The notes beneath the pieces are model-generated. The model made no database searches. It saw only the letters and a list, made by a program, of their open reading frames with translations, and had not been told where the DNA came from. Made by a program: the position numbers and the translations under genes. 64,000 nt of DNA, taken from Demequina soli (GTDB lineage: Bacteria > Actinomycetota > Actinomycetes > Actinomycetales > Demequinaceae). Every line of letters starts with the position of its first letter. The stretch's first letter is position 1. The stretch lies in contig NZ_BBLZ01000002.1 of the NCBI RefSeq assembly GCF_000971195.1, positions 248,001 through 312,000 of the forward strand, given 5' to 3'. Below, in pieces: positions 48,504 to 59,878 of the stretch.

Positions 48504-49570
48504 CGCGGGCCGCCTCCCCACGCGGCGACGGACTCGTTGATGGACTGGGCGACCTCCCACAGGGCGCGCTCCTCGTCGGCGGCCGGGGCGTCGAGCATGA
48601 CGCGCGTCCAGCCGTCGGGACCGACGGCGACGGGCACGCCGAGCACGCCCGTCCACGGGATCCCGCCGAGCTCGATCTCGCCGTCGAGCAGCACCTGGCC
48701 GGCGACCACGATGTCGCGGCCGTCGAGCACGGTGCGCACCAGGTCGACGGTCGCGTTCGCGGTGCCGTGCGCGGTCTTCGCGCCGCTCTGATGGGTGAGG
48801 TACGGGCGGATGACCGCCTGGATGTCCGGCGGGAAGGAGTCGATCGCGGCGAACGCCGCGGCGACGTCCGGGGTGGCCGCGATCCGCTGCTTGGCCGCGG
48901 CCACCTCCGACCGGAACGAGGCGAGTCCGCGCTCGCCGCGGACGCGCGCGACGATCTCGGCGCGCTCGTCCGGGTCGAGGCCGCGCAGGCGCACGCTCGA
49001 CCACAGCGGCACCATCATGTCGCCGTGCTGGCCCGCGACGAAGCCGCTCACGCGGTGACGGCGGATCCCGAGGGTCGCCGCGATCTCGCGGCGGAAGCGC
49101 AGCGTGTCGAGCCACGCGCCCATGCCGATGACCCGGTGGCGTCCCAGGCGGCGCGCGAACACCTCGACGGCGAGCTCCACCGGGTTGGACACCACGATGA
49201 CCACCTCGTGCCCGGAGCCGTGCGCGGCGAGGGCGTCGGCGTACTCCTCGAAGACGCGGCGGTTGTCGGCGGCGAGCGCGTCGCGATCGATGACCTGGCC
49301 CGTGCCGGTGGGGACGGTGCGGCCCGCGGTCATGACGACCACGTCGGCCACCACGTCCTCGGGTCGCGTGGCGACGTCGATGTGGGGTGCACGCTCGTCG
49401 AACGCGTCGATGAGGTCCACGCGCAGGCCGTGCACCGCGGCGCCCGACGATCCGCCGGCGCGCCCCACCAGCTGGAGGCGGGACGATGCGCCCAGCTCGC
49501 CGCGCTCGATGAGCGACCCGCAGATCGCGCGCCCGACGTCACCCGTGGCCCCGACGATCGCGACATCCAT
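48500..49570 (-). CDS. Lactate/malate dehydrogenase family protein
   Basis: A 356-residue protein. VAIVGATGDVGRAICGSL is the nucleotide-binding loop, VVSNPVELAVEVF and FVAGQHGDMMVPLWSS (catalytic His) are family motifs. The substrate loop reads TAGRTVPTGTGQVIDRDALA and lacks the paired Arg motif (RKPGM-R) of malate and lactate dehydrogenases, so the substrate is probably different. It is translationally coupled to an ACT-domain protein. Confidence 0.8.
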   Translation of the reverse strand: MDVAIVGATGDVGRAICGSLIERGELGASSRLQLVGRAGGSSGAAVHGLRVDLIDAFDERAPHIDVATRPEDVVADVVVMTAGRTVPTGTGQVIDRDALAADNRRVFEEYADALAAHGSGHEVVIVVSNPVELAVEVFARRLGRHRVIGMGAWLDTLRFRREIAATLGIRRHRVSGFVAGQHGDMMVPLWSSVRLRGLDPDERAEIVARVRGERGLASFRSEVAAAKQRIAATPDVAAAFAAIDSFPPDIQAVIRPYLTHQSGAKTAHGTANATVDLVRTVLDGRDIVVAGQVLLDGEIELGGIPWTGVLGVPVAVGPDGWTRVMLDAPAADEERALWEVAQSINESVAAWGGGPR

Positions 49571-49618
49571 GCCGCCGACGCTACCCGGCGCGTGTGTCGC
49601 CGGTGTTGCCGGACGCCG

Positions 49619-50977
49619 TCAGGAGGCGGCCGGCCGGTCGATCACGACGAACTCGCCGGTGTACATGCCCATCGCGCACGAGTACGGGAACGTGCCGGTC
49701 TCGGTGGGCGTGAACTCGACGGTCTGGGCGTCGAACAGGACCATGATGCGGGAGAGGCCGAGCGACGGGGCGTCGACCGCGCTCTGGCATCCCTTGTACT
49801 CGGGGGTGAGGGTCCATGCGACGGGCTCGTCGACGTAGACGACGGTGGTCGCGGGGGAGTAGCCCTCGTAGACCACGTCGGTGCTGACGTGCTGCGCGCC
49901 GTCGACGTCGGTCACGTTCGAGGTGCGCTCCGTCGCCGTGACGTGGCGCGACGCGAGGCCGGGCGACAGGCGGGCGACCCCGCCGGACGCGGTGACGAGC
50001 GCGAACGCGAGCACCACCACGCCCACGCCGCGCAGGACGCGCACGGCCGCCGGCCGGGTGGACGATGCGGCGGCGCCGGCGGCCGCGCCCGCCGCGAGGA
50101 GGCCGGGCGTGGTCCCGACCGCGAAGAGCGCCATGACGATGGCCCCGTCGCGCGCGCTCCCGGTCGACAGCGCGTACACCTGCACCGCCTGCGTGAACCC
50201 GCAGGGCAGGAAGAAGGTCGCGGCGCCTAGGCCGAGCGCGCGGATCGTGCCCCCGCGTGCGCCGTCGGGCGACGCGCCGGACGCCCATGCGCCCCAGCGT
50301 CCGGGCAGCGACAGCTGCCACGCGGCGATGCGCGGCGACGCCCCCGTGAGCCGCACCCCCACGAGGGCCATGACGGCCGCCGCCGCGAGCACCGTCGCCC
50401 CGAGCAGCCATCCGGACGGCACGAGGGTGCCGCCCACCAGACCCATGAGGGCGCCGAGCGCCGCGAACCCGACGATGCGACCCGCGTTGAACGCGAGGTG
50501 CGGGCGCATGCGCGCGAGGCCGGTCGCGCGCGACGGCACCGAGGCCGCGAGCGAGACCACCAGCCCCCCGACGAGCGCCATGCACGTCGACACGCTCGCG
50601 GCGACGCCCAGGCCCAGCACCACCAGCGCCGAGCCCGCGGACGCCCCGCCGGTGAGCTCCTGGACGCGGGCGTCGAGGCCGAGCGCCCACGCCACCAGCG
50701 CGAGCGCCCCGACCACCGCGGTCGACACCGCGACGTCGCGCCACACCTGGTGCTCGCGGCTCAGCCACGGGCGGGTCCCGACGCCGTACGGGGTGTCGGC
50801 GAGCGCCGCGTCGACGGCGGCGTCGGACGGCAGGCGGCCGCCCCGGAGGGTGAGGCGGCCCGACCGCCGGTCCGCGCTCGCGGACTCGACCCCGGGCAGC
50901 GCGAGCGCGGCGGACGCGACGGTGCCCTCGCACGCGGCACAGGTCATGCCGGCGATGGGGACGACGCGTTCGCTCAT
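49619..50977 (-). CDS. Fused HMA / TauE-like membrane / cupredoxin-like protein
   Basis: A 452-residue three-part protein. Residues 1-65 form a heavy-metal-associated domain with the GMTCAAC motif (Cys13, Cys16). A central membrane part of about seven segments (LVVLGLGVAASVSTCMALVG to ATFFLPCGFTQAVQVYALST) resembles the UreH/DsbD-like TauE family. The last 100 residues form a cupredoxin-like domain ending FPYSCAMGMYTGEFVVID, with Cys and Met ligand candidates. It probably handles copper at the membrane; transport, delivery or redox role is not settled. Confidence 0.82.
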   Translation of the reverse strand: MSERVVPIAGMTCAACEGTVASAALALPGVESASADRRSGRLTLRGGRLPSDAAVDAALADTPYGVGTRPWLSREHQVWRDVAVSTAVVGALALVAWALGLDARVQELTGGASAGSALVVLGLGVAASVSTCMALVGGLVVSLAASVPSRATGLARMRPHLAFNAGRIVGFAALGALMGLVGGTLVPSGWLLGATVLAAAAVMALVGVRLTGASPRIAAWQLSLPGRWGAWASGASPDGARGGTIRALGLGAATFFLPCGFTQAVQVYALSTGSARDGAIVMALFAVGTTPGLLAAGAAAGAAASSTRPAAVRVLRGVGVVVLAFALVTASGGVARLSPGLASRHVTATERTSNVTDVDGAQHVSTDVVYEGYSPATTVVYVDEPVAWTLTPEYKGCQSAVDAPSLGLSRIMVLFDAQTVEFTPTETGTFPYSCAMGMYTGEFVVIDRPAAS

Positions 50978-50985
50978 GGGCCCTC

Positions 50986-51015
50986 CTCCGGGGTGCCTCC
51001 ATTAGGCACCGCCGG
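50986..51015 (-). terminator. Hairpin between abcF and the copper-type gene
   Basis: GGTGCCT (50992-50998) pairs with AGGCACC (51004-51010); outer CCGG pairs extend it across a one-base bulge. It may terminate abcF, or serve as an operator for the downstream metal gene. Confidence 0.45.
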
Positions 51016-51064
51016 AGATCGCCCCGCCCGGGACCGAGGTCGCGAGCCTCCGCCGGCTGGAACG

Positions 51065-52915
<1,851 letters not shown>

Positions 52916-53048
52916 CCGACAAGGGTAGTCGCGCGCCGCGCCCACGTTCGCTCAGCACGGTTCGCGATGCGACACGCGGTCCGTTCGCTCGATCGGGCGC
53001 CGTTGACCGCGCGTGTCGGCGCCGGATCCGTGCCCAGCGAACCCGGGT

Positions 53049-53054
53049 TAGGGT
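53049..53054 (+). promoter_or_regulatory. -10 element of the amidotransferase gene
   Basis: TAGGGT ends 7 bases before the ATG at 53061, which has no ribosome site. The gene is divergent from the also leaderless abcF. Confidence 0.5.
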
Positions 53055-53060
53055 CGCCGC

Positions 53061-53753
53061 ATGAGATGCGTCGCCATCCGCCATGTCGCGTTCGAGGACC
53101 TCGGGATCTGGGAGGCGGAGATCGCTGCCCACGGCTACGAGGTGACCTACCTCGACTCCGGGGTCGACGACCTCGCGCCCTTCGCCTCCGCCGACCTCGG
53201 CATCGTGCTCGGCGGGCCCATCGGGGTGGCCGACATCGAGGACTACCCGACGCTCGCCGAGGAGGCCGCGCTGCTGGGCTCCCGGGTCCGGTCCGGGATG
53301 CCCACCCTCGCGGTCTGCCTCGGTGCGCAGTTGCTCGCGCACGCGCTCGGCGGCGCGGTCGAGGCGGGCGAGCCCGAGCTCGGCTGGGGGAGCGTCGAGC
53401 TGGCGCCCGCCGCATCGTCCACCCCGCTGCGCCACCTCGCCGGCGCGCCCGTGCTGCACTGGCACGGCGACCGCATCGTCCCCCCGGCCGGCGCGACGGT
53501 CCTCGCGAGCACCGCCGCGACCCCGTGCCAGGCGTACTCCTACGGCAGCGCGCTCGCGGTCCAGTTCCACCCCGAGGTCGACGCCGAGCGCATCGAGCGC
53601 TGGCTCATGGGGCACACGGGCGAGCTGCGCGGCCTGGGCGTGTCGGTGACCGGCCTGCGCGCGCGGTCGCGCGAGGTGGGGGACGATGCGGCGGTGGCCG
53701 GGATCCTCATGATCCGCGAGTGGCTGCGCGGGATGGGACGGGGCGAGGCATGA
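53061..53753 (+). CDS. Class I glutamine amidotransferase-like protein
   Basis: A 230-residue stand-alone amidotransferase domain. The nucleophile is Cys86 in LAVCLGAQLLAHALGG, and His170/Glu172 in QFHPEVD complete the triad. It resembles GuaA-N-like proteins of unknown substrate that hydrolyse glutamine or glutamyl bonds. It carries three motif copies (53411, 53472, 53681). Its stop overlaps the next start as ATGA. Confidence 0.88.
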   Translation: MRCVAIRHVAFEDLGIWEAEIAAHGYEVTYLDSGVDDLAPFASADLGIVLGGPIGVADIEDYPTLAEEAALLGSRVRSGMPTLAVCLGAQLLAHALGGAVEAGEPELGWGSVELAPAASSTPLRHLAGAPVLHWHGDRIVPPAGATVLASTAATPCQAYSYGSALAVQFHPEVDAERIERWLMGHTGELRGLGVSVTGLRARSREVGDDAAVAGILMIREWLRGMGRGEA

Positions 53754-54136
53754 ATCTCAGGCAGGCGGCGGTCGGCGCCGCGGCGTTGGACGCGGGCGCG
53801 ATCGTGGTGTTCGCGAGCATCGGCCGGGCCAGCCACGAGGAGGGGATCCTCGGCCCGTGGGGATCCGGGCTCGCGACCACGGTGTGGCCGTTCGCGGCGG
53901 GCGCGGCGCTCGGCTGGGTCCTGGCGAAGGGCTGGACGCGGCCGTGCGACTGGCGGCGCACCGGCGTGACGGTGTGGGCGTCGACCCTCGTGGGCGGGAT
54001 GCTGCTGCGCGCGGTGAGCGGTCAGGGCGTGCAGGTGTCGTTCGTGGTCGTCGCGGGGGCGTTCCTCGCGCTGTTCCTGGTCGGCTGGCGCGTGGTGTCG
54101 GGGTGGATCGCGAGGCGCCGGGGCCTCAAGGGCTAG
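53750..54136 (+). CDS. DUF3054 family membrane protein
   Basis: A 128-residue predicted membrane protein with four hydrophobic segments and the family motif DAGAIVVFASIGRASHEEG near its start; GVTVWASTLVGGMLLRAV lies in the third segment. The family is common in Actinobacteria and has no assigned function. It is translationally coupled to the amidotransferase and overlaps the convergent oxidoreductase gene by 4 bases. Confidence 0.85.
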   Translation: MNLRQAAVGAAALDAGAIVVFASIGRASHEEGILGPWGSGLATTVWPFAAGAALGWVLAKGWTRPCDWRRTGVTVWASTLVGGMLLRAVSGQGVQVSFVVVAGAFLALFLVGWRVVSGWIARRRGLKG

Positions 54137-55092
54137 ACGGTCACCACGACCTTGCCGAGGTGGTCGCCGCCGACCACCCTGGCCACCGCATCGTGCGCGC
54201 GCGCGAGCGGGAAGGTCGAGTCGATCGTGGGCCGCAACCCGGTGCGCGCCAGGAAGGACAGCAGCGCCGCGAGGTCCTCGCGCGTGCCCATGGTGACGCC
54301 CTGGATGCGCAGCTCGTGGAAGAACACGCGGGTCAGCAGCGCCGGCTCGGGGTCGCCCGTGGTGTGGCCGGCGATCGTGACGGTGCCGCCGTTCTTGACG
54401 GACGCGATCGAGTGCTTCCAGGTGGCCCTGCCGACGGTCTCGACGACCGCGTCGACGCGCGTGGCGAGGCGCGCGCCCGGCTCGACGGCCGCTACCGCGC
54501 CCATGCGCAGCGCCGCCTCGCGCTTGGCCTCGGAGCGTGAGGTCGCGTGCACCTCGAGCCCGGCCGCGGCGCCCAGCGCGATGGCCGCGCTCGCGACGCC
54601 GCCGCCCACGCCCTGCACGAGGACGGACTGGCCGGGCGTGAGGCCCGCGCCGTGGAAGAGCATCCGGTACGCGGTCAGCCACGCGGTCGGCAGGCACGCG
54701 GCCTCCTCGAACGTGAGCTCCGCGGGCTTGGGGATGAGGTTCGCCGTGGGCACCGCGACGCGCTCGGCGAGCGTGCCGGGGTAGCGCTCCGACAGGAGCG
54801 AGCGGGGCTCGCGCGGGCCCACGCCGTGGCCGTCGGCGCCGATCACGCCGTGCACCACCACCTCGGTGCCGTCGGGCGCGACGCCGGCGGCGTCGCAGCC
54901 GAGGATCATCGGCAGCTGCGCCTCGCCCAGGCCGATGCCCTTGAGCGACCACACGTCGTGGTGGTTGATCGACGCGGCCCGCACGTCGACCGTGGTCCAG
55001 TGCTCGCGGGCCTCCGGCTCGGGCCGGTCGCCCACCTCGAGGGCGCTGACCGGGTCGTCGGCGGAGAATCGGGCGGCGTAGGCGGCAAGCAT
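54133..55092 (-). CDS. Zinc-independent medium-chain oxidoreductase (quinone reductase type)
   Basis: A 319-residue NADPH-dependent MDR protein. INHHDVWSLKG and GCDAAGVAPDGTEV open the catalytic domain, VLVQGVGGGVASAAI is the cofactor fold, and there are no zinc cysteines, as in quinone reductases. The substrate is unknown. ATG 55092 is chosen because TAGGGT lies 7 bases upstream (55105-55100); an in-frame GTG at 55101 falls inside that element. Confidence 0.87.
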   Translation of the reverse strand: MLAAYAARFSADDPVSALEVGDRPEPEAREHWTTVDVRAASINHHDVWSLKGIGLGEAQLPMILGCDAAGVAPDGTEVVVHGVIGADGHGVGPREPRSLLSERYPGTLAERVAVPTANLIPKPAELTFEEAACLPTAWLTAYRMLFHGAGLTPGQSVLVQGVGGGVASAAIALGAAAGLEVHATSRSEAKREAALRMGAVAAVEPGARLATRVDAVVETVGRATWKHSIASVKNGGTVTIAGHTTGDPEPALLTRVFFHELRIQGVTMGTREDLAALLSFLARTGLRPTIDSTFPLARAHDAVARVVGGDHLGKVVVTV

Positions 55093-55105
55093 GGCTCTCA
55101 CCCTA

Positions 55106-55154
55106 GGACGATGCGCGGGCCGGCGCCGGGACGGAGGTCACCCGCGCATCGTCC
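55106..55154. repeat. Second inverted pair of the GGACGATGCG motif
   Basis: GGACGATGCGCGGG (55106-55119) and CCCGCGCATCGTCC (55141-55154) are perfectly complementary over 14 bp with a 21-base loop. It lies between two genes on the minus strand, just upstream of the oxidoreductase -10. Confidence 0.8.
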
Positions 55155-55172
55155 CCGGTCGGGCGCGCACGA

Positions 55173-55219
55173 CGAAGGGGGCCGACACGCCGGCTGAACC
55201 GGCGCATCGGCCCCCTTCG
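55173..55219 (-). terminator. Terminator of the Ig-repeat gene
   Basis: A 13-bp outer stem (55173-55185 with 55207-55219) and a 6-bp inner stem (55188-55193 with 55199-55204) form a strong hairpin just past the stop. A near copy lies behind xfp at 57222-57262. Confidence 0.85.
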
Positions 55220-55229
55220 GGGCTGGTCG

Positions 55230-57050
55230 TCAGACCAGCTTCTTGTAGGTGTAGGTGAAGGTGAACTTGCTTGCGCTCGCGTAGGCGTACTCGCCCATGC
55301 CGAGCGTGATGTGGACCGTCTTCGACGTGGCCGGGAGCTTCAGCGCACCCAGGGATTGCAGGCCCTCGTTGGCAGCGCCGCCCCTGGCGCATCCGAACTC
55401 GACGGTGTCGTAGCACCACACGACCTCGCCGTACAGGTAGTACCAGTTGGCCGTCACCTTGACGCTCGCGCCGCCGAACTGCTGGCCGTTCACGACCTCG
55501 GTCGGCACCGTGACGGAGCCCTTGGCGACGAGCGCAAGAACGTCGTCGTAGTACGCGCTGTAGCTGTCGCACAGGAAGTCGCCTGCGGTGAAGTAGTTCT
55601 TCACGCAGGTTCCGTACGGGCCGGAGTCGTACGCCTTGTAACGCGTGACTGCCTCGTTGGCGTTGTACGTCACCTTCTTCGTGGTGGTGACGAGCTTCTT
55701 GCCGCTCACCGTCACGTAGGTCTTCGCGGTCCGCGTGGAGCCCTCGGGACCCTTGAGGCTGACCGAGATGGTGTACGTGCCGGGGACCACCTTGCCGCCG
55801 TTGAGGCCGTACCAGGTGGTCTGCCACTTCTTCGAGGTCTTCACGGACCAGGACTTCACGGTCTTGCCGCCGTAGCTGATCTTGACGGTGCCCGTGGTGG
55901 GGAGCACGGTGCCGGTGGTGGTCGTGGGCGTCACGGTGAGCGCGACGGAGTCGCGGTACCCGTCGGCGACGGGGAAGACGGTGCCGAGGCTCGACGTCAG
56001 CGCGACGCTCTTGATCGCGGTGTAGCCGACCGTGAGCTTCTTGGACGCGGTGCGCACCACGCCCTCGGGGCCCTTGAGCGACACGGTCGCCGTGTAGGTG
56101 CCCGGGACCACCTTGCCGCCGACGCGGCCGTCCCACGTGCCGGTCCACTTCTTCGACGACGTGAGTGTCCACGACTTCACGGTGGTGCCGTTGCGGGTGA
56201 TCTTGACGCTGCCCGTGGAGGCGAACGTGGTGCCGGTGGTGGTCTTCGGGGTGACGGTGAGGGTCACCGCGTCGTGGTACGAGTCCTTCAGCGGGTACAG
56301 CGCCGTGATGCTCGCACCGAGCGTGACGCCCGTGACGGCCGTGCTGACCACGGACAGCGCCGCCTTGGCGCTCGTGTGCTGCTCCCCGCTCGGGCCGACG
56401 AGCGTGGCGGTGACGCCACCCGAGCCCGCGGCCAGCTTCGACGCCGCGATCGTGGCCTTCGCGGCCGTGCCGGTCGTCGACGCGACCGACACCTTCGCGG
56501 TCGCGCCGCCGACGGTCGCGGCGACGTCGCCCGTGAACGGCACGGCGAGCCCGGTCTCATCCGTCGCGCTGACCGTCGCGGTGGTCGACGTCGGGGTCGC
56601 CTTGCTCCACGTGTAGATCTTCGACGCCGACAACTTCAGCGCCACGTGGAGCGGGTCGCCCGACCCGACCGTGATCGGCGTGACGACGGGGCTGCCGCCC
56701 GCGGGTGTCGCCACGAGCTCGTAGGAGCCGGCGGGCAGCGGGGCGACGTCCACGGTGAGCTCGCCGAGCGTCAGCGGGTCCGCGATGGTGACGGGCGCGA
56801 GCGTCTCGAGCGGCGTGGTGCCGCCGACGGCGCGCACGTACGCGGTCACGACGGTGGCGGCGTCGGTGGTGACGGTCACCTTCGCGGAGTCGCGCACCCC
56901 GTCGCCCGCGGGCAGCGTCAGGACGGTCGCGGGGCTGAGCGAGAGCGTCGCCGACGACTCCTCGGCCGATGCGGCGGTGGCGACGCCCGCGAGCGTCAGG
57001 GTGGATGCGGCGACGACGGCGATGGCGCGCGCGCCTAGGCGTGAATGCAC
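55230..57050 (-). CDS. Secreted protein with Ig-like repeats
   Basis: A 606-residue exported protein. A signal peptide of about 29 residues ends TAASAEE. Two copies of a roughly 95-residue Ig-like unit follow in the second half, each with TVKSW, SKKW, GGKVVPGTYT and SLKGPEG blocks; a less similar unit precedes them. The C-terminal 150 residues hold six or so cysteines and aromatic residues (NWYYLYGEVVWCYDTVEFGC). The repeats resemble FlgD-type Ig domains of actinobacterial surface proteins. A cell-surface role is inferred; the ligand is unknown. Start is GTG 57050 with GGGGGG upstream. Confidence 0.85.
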   Translation of the reverse strand: MHSRLGARAIAVVAASTLTLAGVATAASAEESSATLSLSPATVLTLPAGDGVRDSAKVTVTTDAATVVTAYVRAVGGTTPLETLAPVTIADPLTLGELTVDVAPLPAGSYELVATPAGGSPVVTPITVGSGDPLHVALKLSASKIYTWSKATPTSTTATVSATDETGLAVPFTGDVAATVGGATAKVSVASTTGTAAKATIAASKLAAGSGGVTATLVGPSGEQHTSAKAALSVVSTAVTGVTLGASITALYPLKDSYHDAVTLTVTPKTTTGTTFASTGSVKITRNGTTVKSWTLTSSKKWTGTWDGRVGGKVVPGTYTATVSLKGPEGVVRTASKKLTVGYTAIKSVALTSSLGTVFPVADGYRDSVALTVTPTTTTGTVLPTTGTVKISYGGKTVKSWSVKTSKKWQTTWYGLNGGKVVPGTYTISVSLKGPEGSTRTAKTYVTVSGKKLVTTTKKVTYNANEAVTRYKAYDSGPYGTCVKNYFTAGDFLCDSYSAYYDDVLALVAKGSVTVPTEVVNGQQFGGASVKVTANWYYLYGEVVWCYDTVEFGCARGGAANEGLQSLGALKLPATSKTVHITLGMGEYAYASASKFTFTYTYKKLV

Positions 57051-57221
57051 GGATGGACCCCCCAGTCTCTACTTCGATGTGGGCGTGAGCGTATCGATAC
57101 CGGGTGCCACCCACAAGGGACCTGTGACGGGGATCGCTCGGGCGCGCCGGGCCCGAGGCGGGAGGCGAGCATCGTCCCTGGTGGAGTGCCGCATCGTCCC
57201 GCGATATTCGCTCCGCACGGC

Positions 57222-57262
57222 GAAGGGGCCGACACGCCGGGCGTACCCGGCGCATCGGCCCC
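57222..57262 (-). terminator. xfp terminator
   Basis: GAAGGGGCCGA and TCGGCCCCT arms with inner GCCGG/CCGGC pairs form a strong hairpin downstream of xfp. It shares most of its sequence with the hairpin at 55173-55219. Confidence 0.75.
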
Positions 57263-57316
57263 TCCTGTGCGGCGTGCCGCCGCTCAGACCGTGCTGAGCG
57301 AATCCACGCGCGCGCC

Positions 57317-59773
57317 CTACTCGTTGTCGCCGTCGGTCGCGAGGGCGCCCGAGAGCTTGGCCTGCACGTCGGTGCCCGCGCCCGACCAGACCCACTCGGC
57401 GACCTCGGGGAGGTCGGCGCCGGTCTCGTAGGCGTAGCGCTGGGCCTCGAAGCGCTTGTCCTGCAGCTTCTGGCGCAGCGACGCGGCGCGCGCGCCGAGC
57501 GACGGGACGCGGTCGATGACGTCCATCACCAGGTGGTAGCGGTCGATGTCGTTGACCATCGCCATGTCGAACGGCGAGGTGGTGGTGCCCTCCTCCTTGA
57601 AGCCGCGCACGTGCAGGTTGGCGTGGCCGTTGCGGCGGTAGGTGAGGCGGTGGATGAGCCACGGGTAGCCGTGGTAGTTCATGATGATCGGCTTGTCCGC
57701 CGTGAACAGCTGGTCGAACTCGCGGTCCGACATGCCGTGCGGGTGCTCCTTCTCCGGCTGGAGGCGCATGAGGTCCACGACGTTGACCATGCGCACCTTG
57801 AGGTCGGGCAGCTCCTCGCGGATGATGTCGATCGCCGCGAGCACCTCCATCGTCGGCACGTCTCCGATGCCGCACATCACCACGTCGGGCTCCTCGCCGA
57901 GCGGCACGTTGGAGGCGAACTCCCAGATGCCGGCGCCGCGAGCGAAGTGGTTCTCCGCCTCCTCGATGGTGAGCCACTGGGCCTGCGGCTGCTTGCCGGC
58001 GACCACGACGTTGACACGGTCGCGGCTGCGCAGGCAGTGGTCGTACGTCGCGAGCAGGGTGTTCGCGTCGGCGGGGAGGTAGACGCGCACCACCTCGGCC
58101 TTCTTGTTCACCACGTGGTCGATGAAGCCCGGGTCCTGGTGAGAGAAGCCGTTGTGGTCCTGGCGCCACACGTGGCTCGACAGCAGGTAGTTGAGCGACG
58201 GGATGGGGCGGCGCCACGGCAGCTCGTGGGCGACCTTGAGCCACTTCGCATGCTGGTTGAACATCGAGTCGACGATGTGGATGAACGCCTCGTACGACGT
58301 GAAGAGGCCGTGCCGGCCCGTGAGGTTGTACGCCTCGAGCCAGCCCTGGCACTGGTGCTCGGACAGCATCTCGATGACGCGACCCTCGTGACCCATGGGG
58401 CCGTCGTCGGGGTCGATGCCCGCGTTCCACACCTTCTGCGTGACGTCGAGGACCGCCTGGATGCGGTTGGACGCGAGCTCGTCGGGCGCGAAGATGCGGA
58501 AGTTGTCGGGGTTGTTCTCCATCACGCCGCGCAGGAAGTTGCCCAGCGTGCGGGTCGCCTCGCCGATCTCGGCGCCCGGCGCCGGCACGTCCACCGCGAA
58601 GTCGCGGTAGTCGGGCATCACCAGGTCCTTCATCAGCAGGCCGCCGTTGGCCTCCGGGCGCGCCGACATGCGCAGCTCGCCCTCGGGGACCACCGCGAGC
58701 ACCTCGGGGCGCACCGCGCCGGACTCGTCGAACAACTCCTCAGGGCCGTAGGACTGCAGCCAGGACTCGAGGGTGTGGAGGTGGTCGTCGGTGTCGCGGG
58801 CGTTGGACAGCGGCACCTGGTGCGCGCGCCACGAGCCCTCGGTGCGCTTGCCGTCGATCGACGGCGGGCACGTCCAGCCCTTCGGGGTGCGCAGCACGAT
58901 CATGGGCCACCGCGGGCGGTCCATCTCGGGGTTGACCTTCGCCTCGGCCTTGATCGCGGCGATCTCGTCCATGACGGTGTCCATGAGCTCCGCGTAGCGG
59001 CGGTGGATGGAGGCGTGGGACTCGTCGTCGAAGCCGGCGGTGAAGAAGTGCGGCTTGTGGCCGTAGCCGACCATGAGCGCCTCGAGCTCGTCGTCGCCGA
59101 TGCGCGCGAGGACGGTCGGGTTGGCGATCTTGTAGCCGTTGAGGTGCAGGATCGGCAGGACCACGCCGTCGGTGGCGGGGTTGATGAACTTGTTGGAGTG
59201 CCAGCTGGTGGCGAGCGGGCCGGTCTCGGCCTCGCCGTCGCCCACCACGGCCGCGACCAGCAGGTCGGGGTTGTCGAAGGCCGCGCCGTACGCGTGGCTG
59301 AGCGCGTAGCCGAGCTCGCCGCCCTCGTGGATCGAGCCCGGGGTCTCGGGCGCGACGTGCGACGGGATGCCGCCCGGGAACGAGAACTGCTTGAACAGGC
59401 GCTGCAGTCCGCGCTCGTCCTCGGAGATCTCGGGGTACGTCTCGTTGTAGGTGCCCTCGAGGTAGCTCGCGGCGACCAGGCCGGGCCCGCCGTGGCCTGG
59501 GCCGATGATGTACATCGTCGGCTGCTGACGCGACGAGATCATGCGGTTGAGGTGCGTGTAGATGAAGTTGAGGCCCGGCGTGGTGCCCCAGTGGCCGACG
59601 AGGCGCTTCTTGACGTGGTCGCGATGCAGGGGCTCGCGGAGCAGGGGGTTGTCGAGCAGGTAGATCTGGCCGACGGACATGTAGTTGGCGGTGCGCCACC
59701 ACAGGTCGACGGCCTCGAGCTCGGCGTCGCTGACGGAATCCGCGGTGCGGGGGGACCAGGGCATCGGTGCCAT
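57317..59773 (-). CDS. xfp: Xylulose-5-phosphate/fructose-6-phosphate phosphoketolase
   Basis: Phosphoketolase splits xylulose-5-P or fructose-6-P with phosphate to acetyl phosphate and an aldose phosphate. The 818-residue protein matches family length. [22 protein letters not shown] and the thiamine diphosphate block [20 protein letters not shown] are intact; [12 protein letters not shown] and [16 protein letters not shown] are active-site loops; it ends ATDGDNE like Bifidobacterium Xfp. I start at ATG 59773, about 4 bases after GGAGGA; in-frame ATGs at 59785 and 59806 would add a few residues. ackA and pta, which use its acetyl phosphate, are just upstream on the same strand. Confidence 0.96.
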   Translation of the reverse strand: MAPMPWSPRTADSVSDAELEAVDLWWRTANYMSVGQIYLLDNPLLREPLHRDHVKKRLVGHWGTTPGLNFIYTHLNRMISSRQQPTMYIIGPGHGGPGLVAASYLEGTYNETYPEISEDERGLQRLFKQFSFPGGIPSHVAPETPGSIHEGGELGYALSHAYGAAFDNPDLLVAAVVGDGEAETGPLATSWHSNKFINPATDGVVLPILHLNGYKIANPTVLARIGDDELEALMVGYGHKPHFFTAGFDDESHASIHRRYAELMDTVMDEIAAIKAEAKVNPEMDRPRWPMIVLRTPKGWTCPPSIDGKRTEGSWRAHQVPLSNARDTDDHLHTLESWLQSYGPEELFDESGAVRPEVLAVVPEGELRMSARPEANGGLLMKDLVMPDYRDFAVDVPAPGAEIGEATRTLGNFLRGVMENNPDNFRIFAPDELASNRIQAVLDVTQKVWNAGIDPDDGPMGHEGRVIEMLSEHQCQGWLEAYNLTGRHGLFTSYEAFIHIVDSMFNQHAKWLKVAHELPWRRPIPSLNYLLSSHVWRQDHNGFSHQDPGFIDHVVNKKAEVVRVYLPADANTLLATYDHCLRSRDRVNVVVAGKQPQAQWLTIEEAENHFARGAGIWEFASNVPLGEEPDVVMCGIGDVPTMEVLAAIDIIREELPDLKVRMVNVVDLMRLQPEKEHPHGMSDREFDQLFTADKPIIMNYHGYPWLIHRLTYRRNGHANLHVRGFKEEGTTTSPFDMAMVNDIDRYHLVMDVIDRVPSLGARAASLRQKLQDKRFEAQRYAYETGADLPEVAEWVWSGAGTDVQAKLSGALATDGDNE

Positions 59774-59878
59774 CATTTCCTCCATCTCGGGTACGTCCCT
59801 CAGCATTTCATGGTGAACGTTCACATTGCTGGGCGAAGGTCCTGATGCGTGCGCGAATTCCGGGTAAACGATGCGCGC

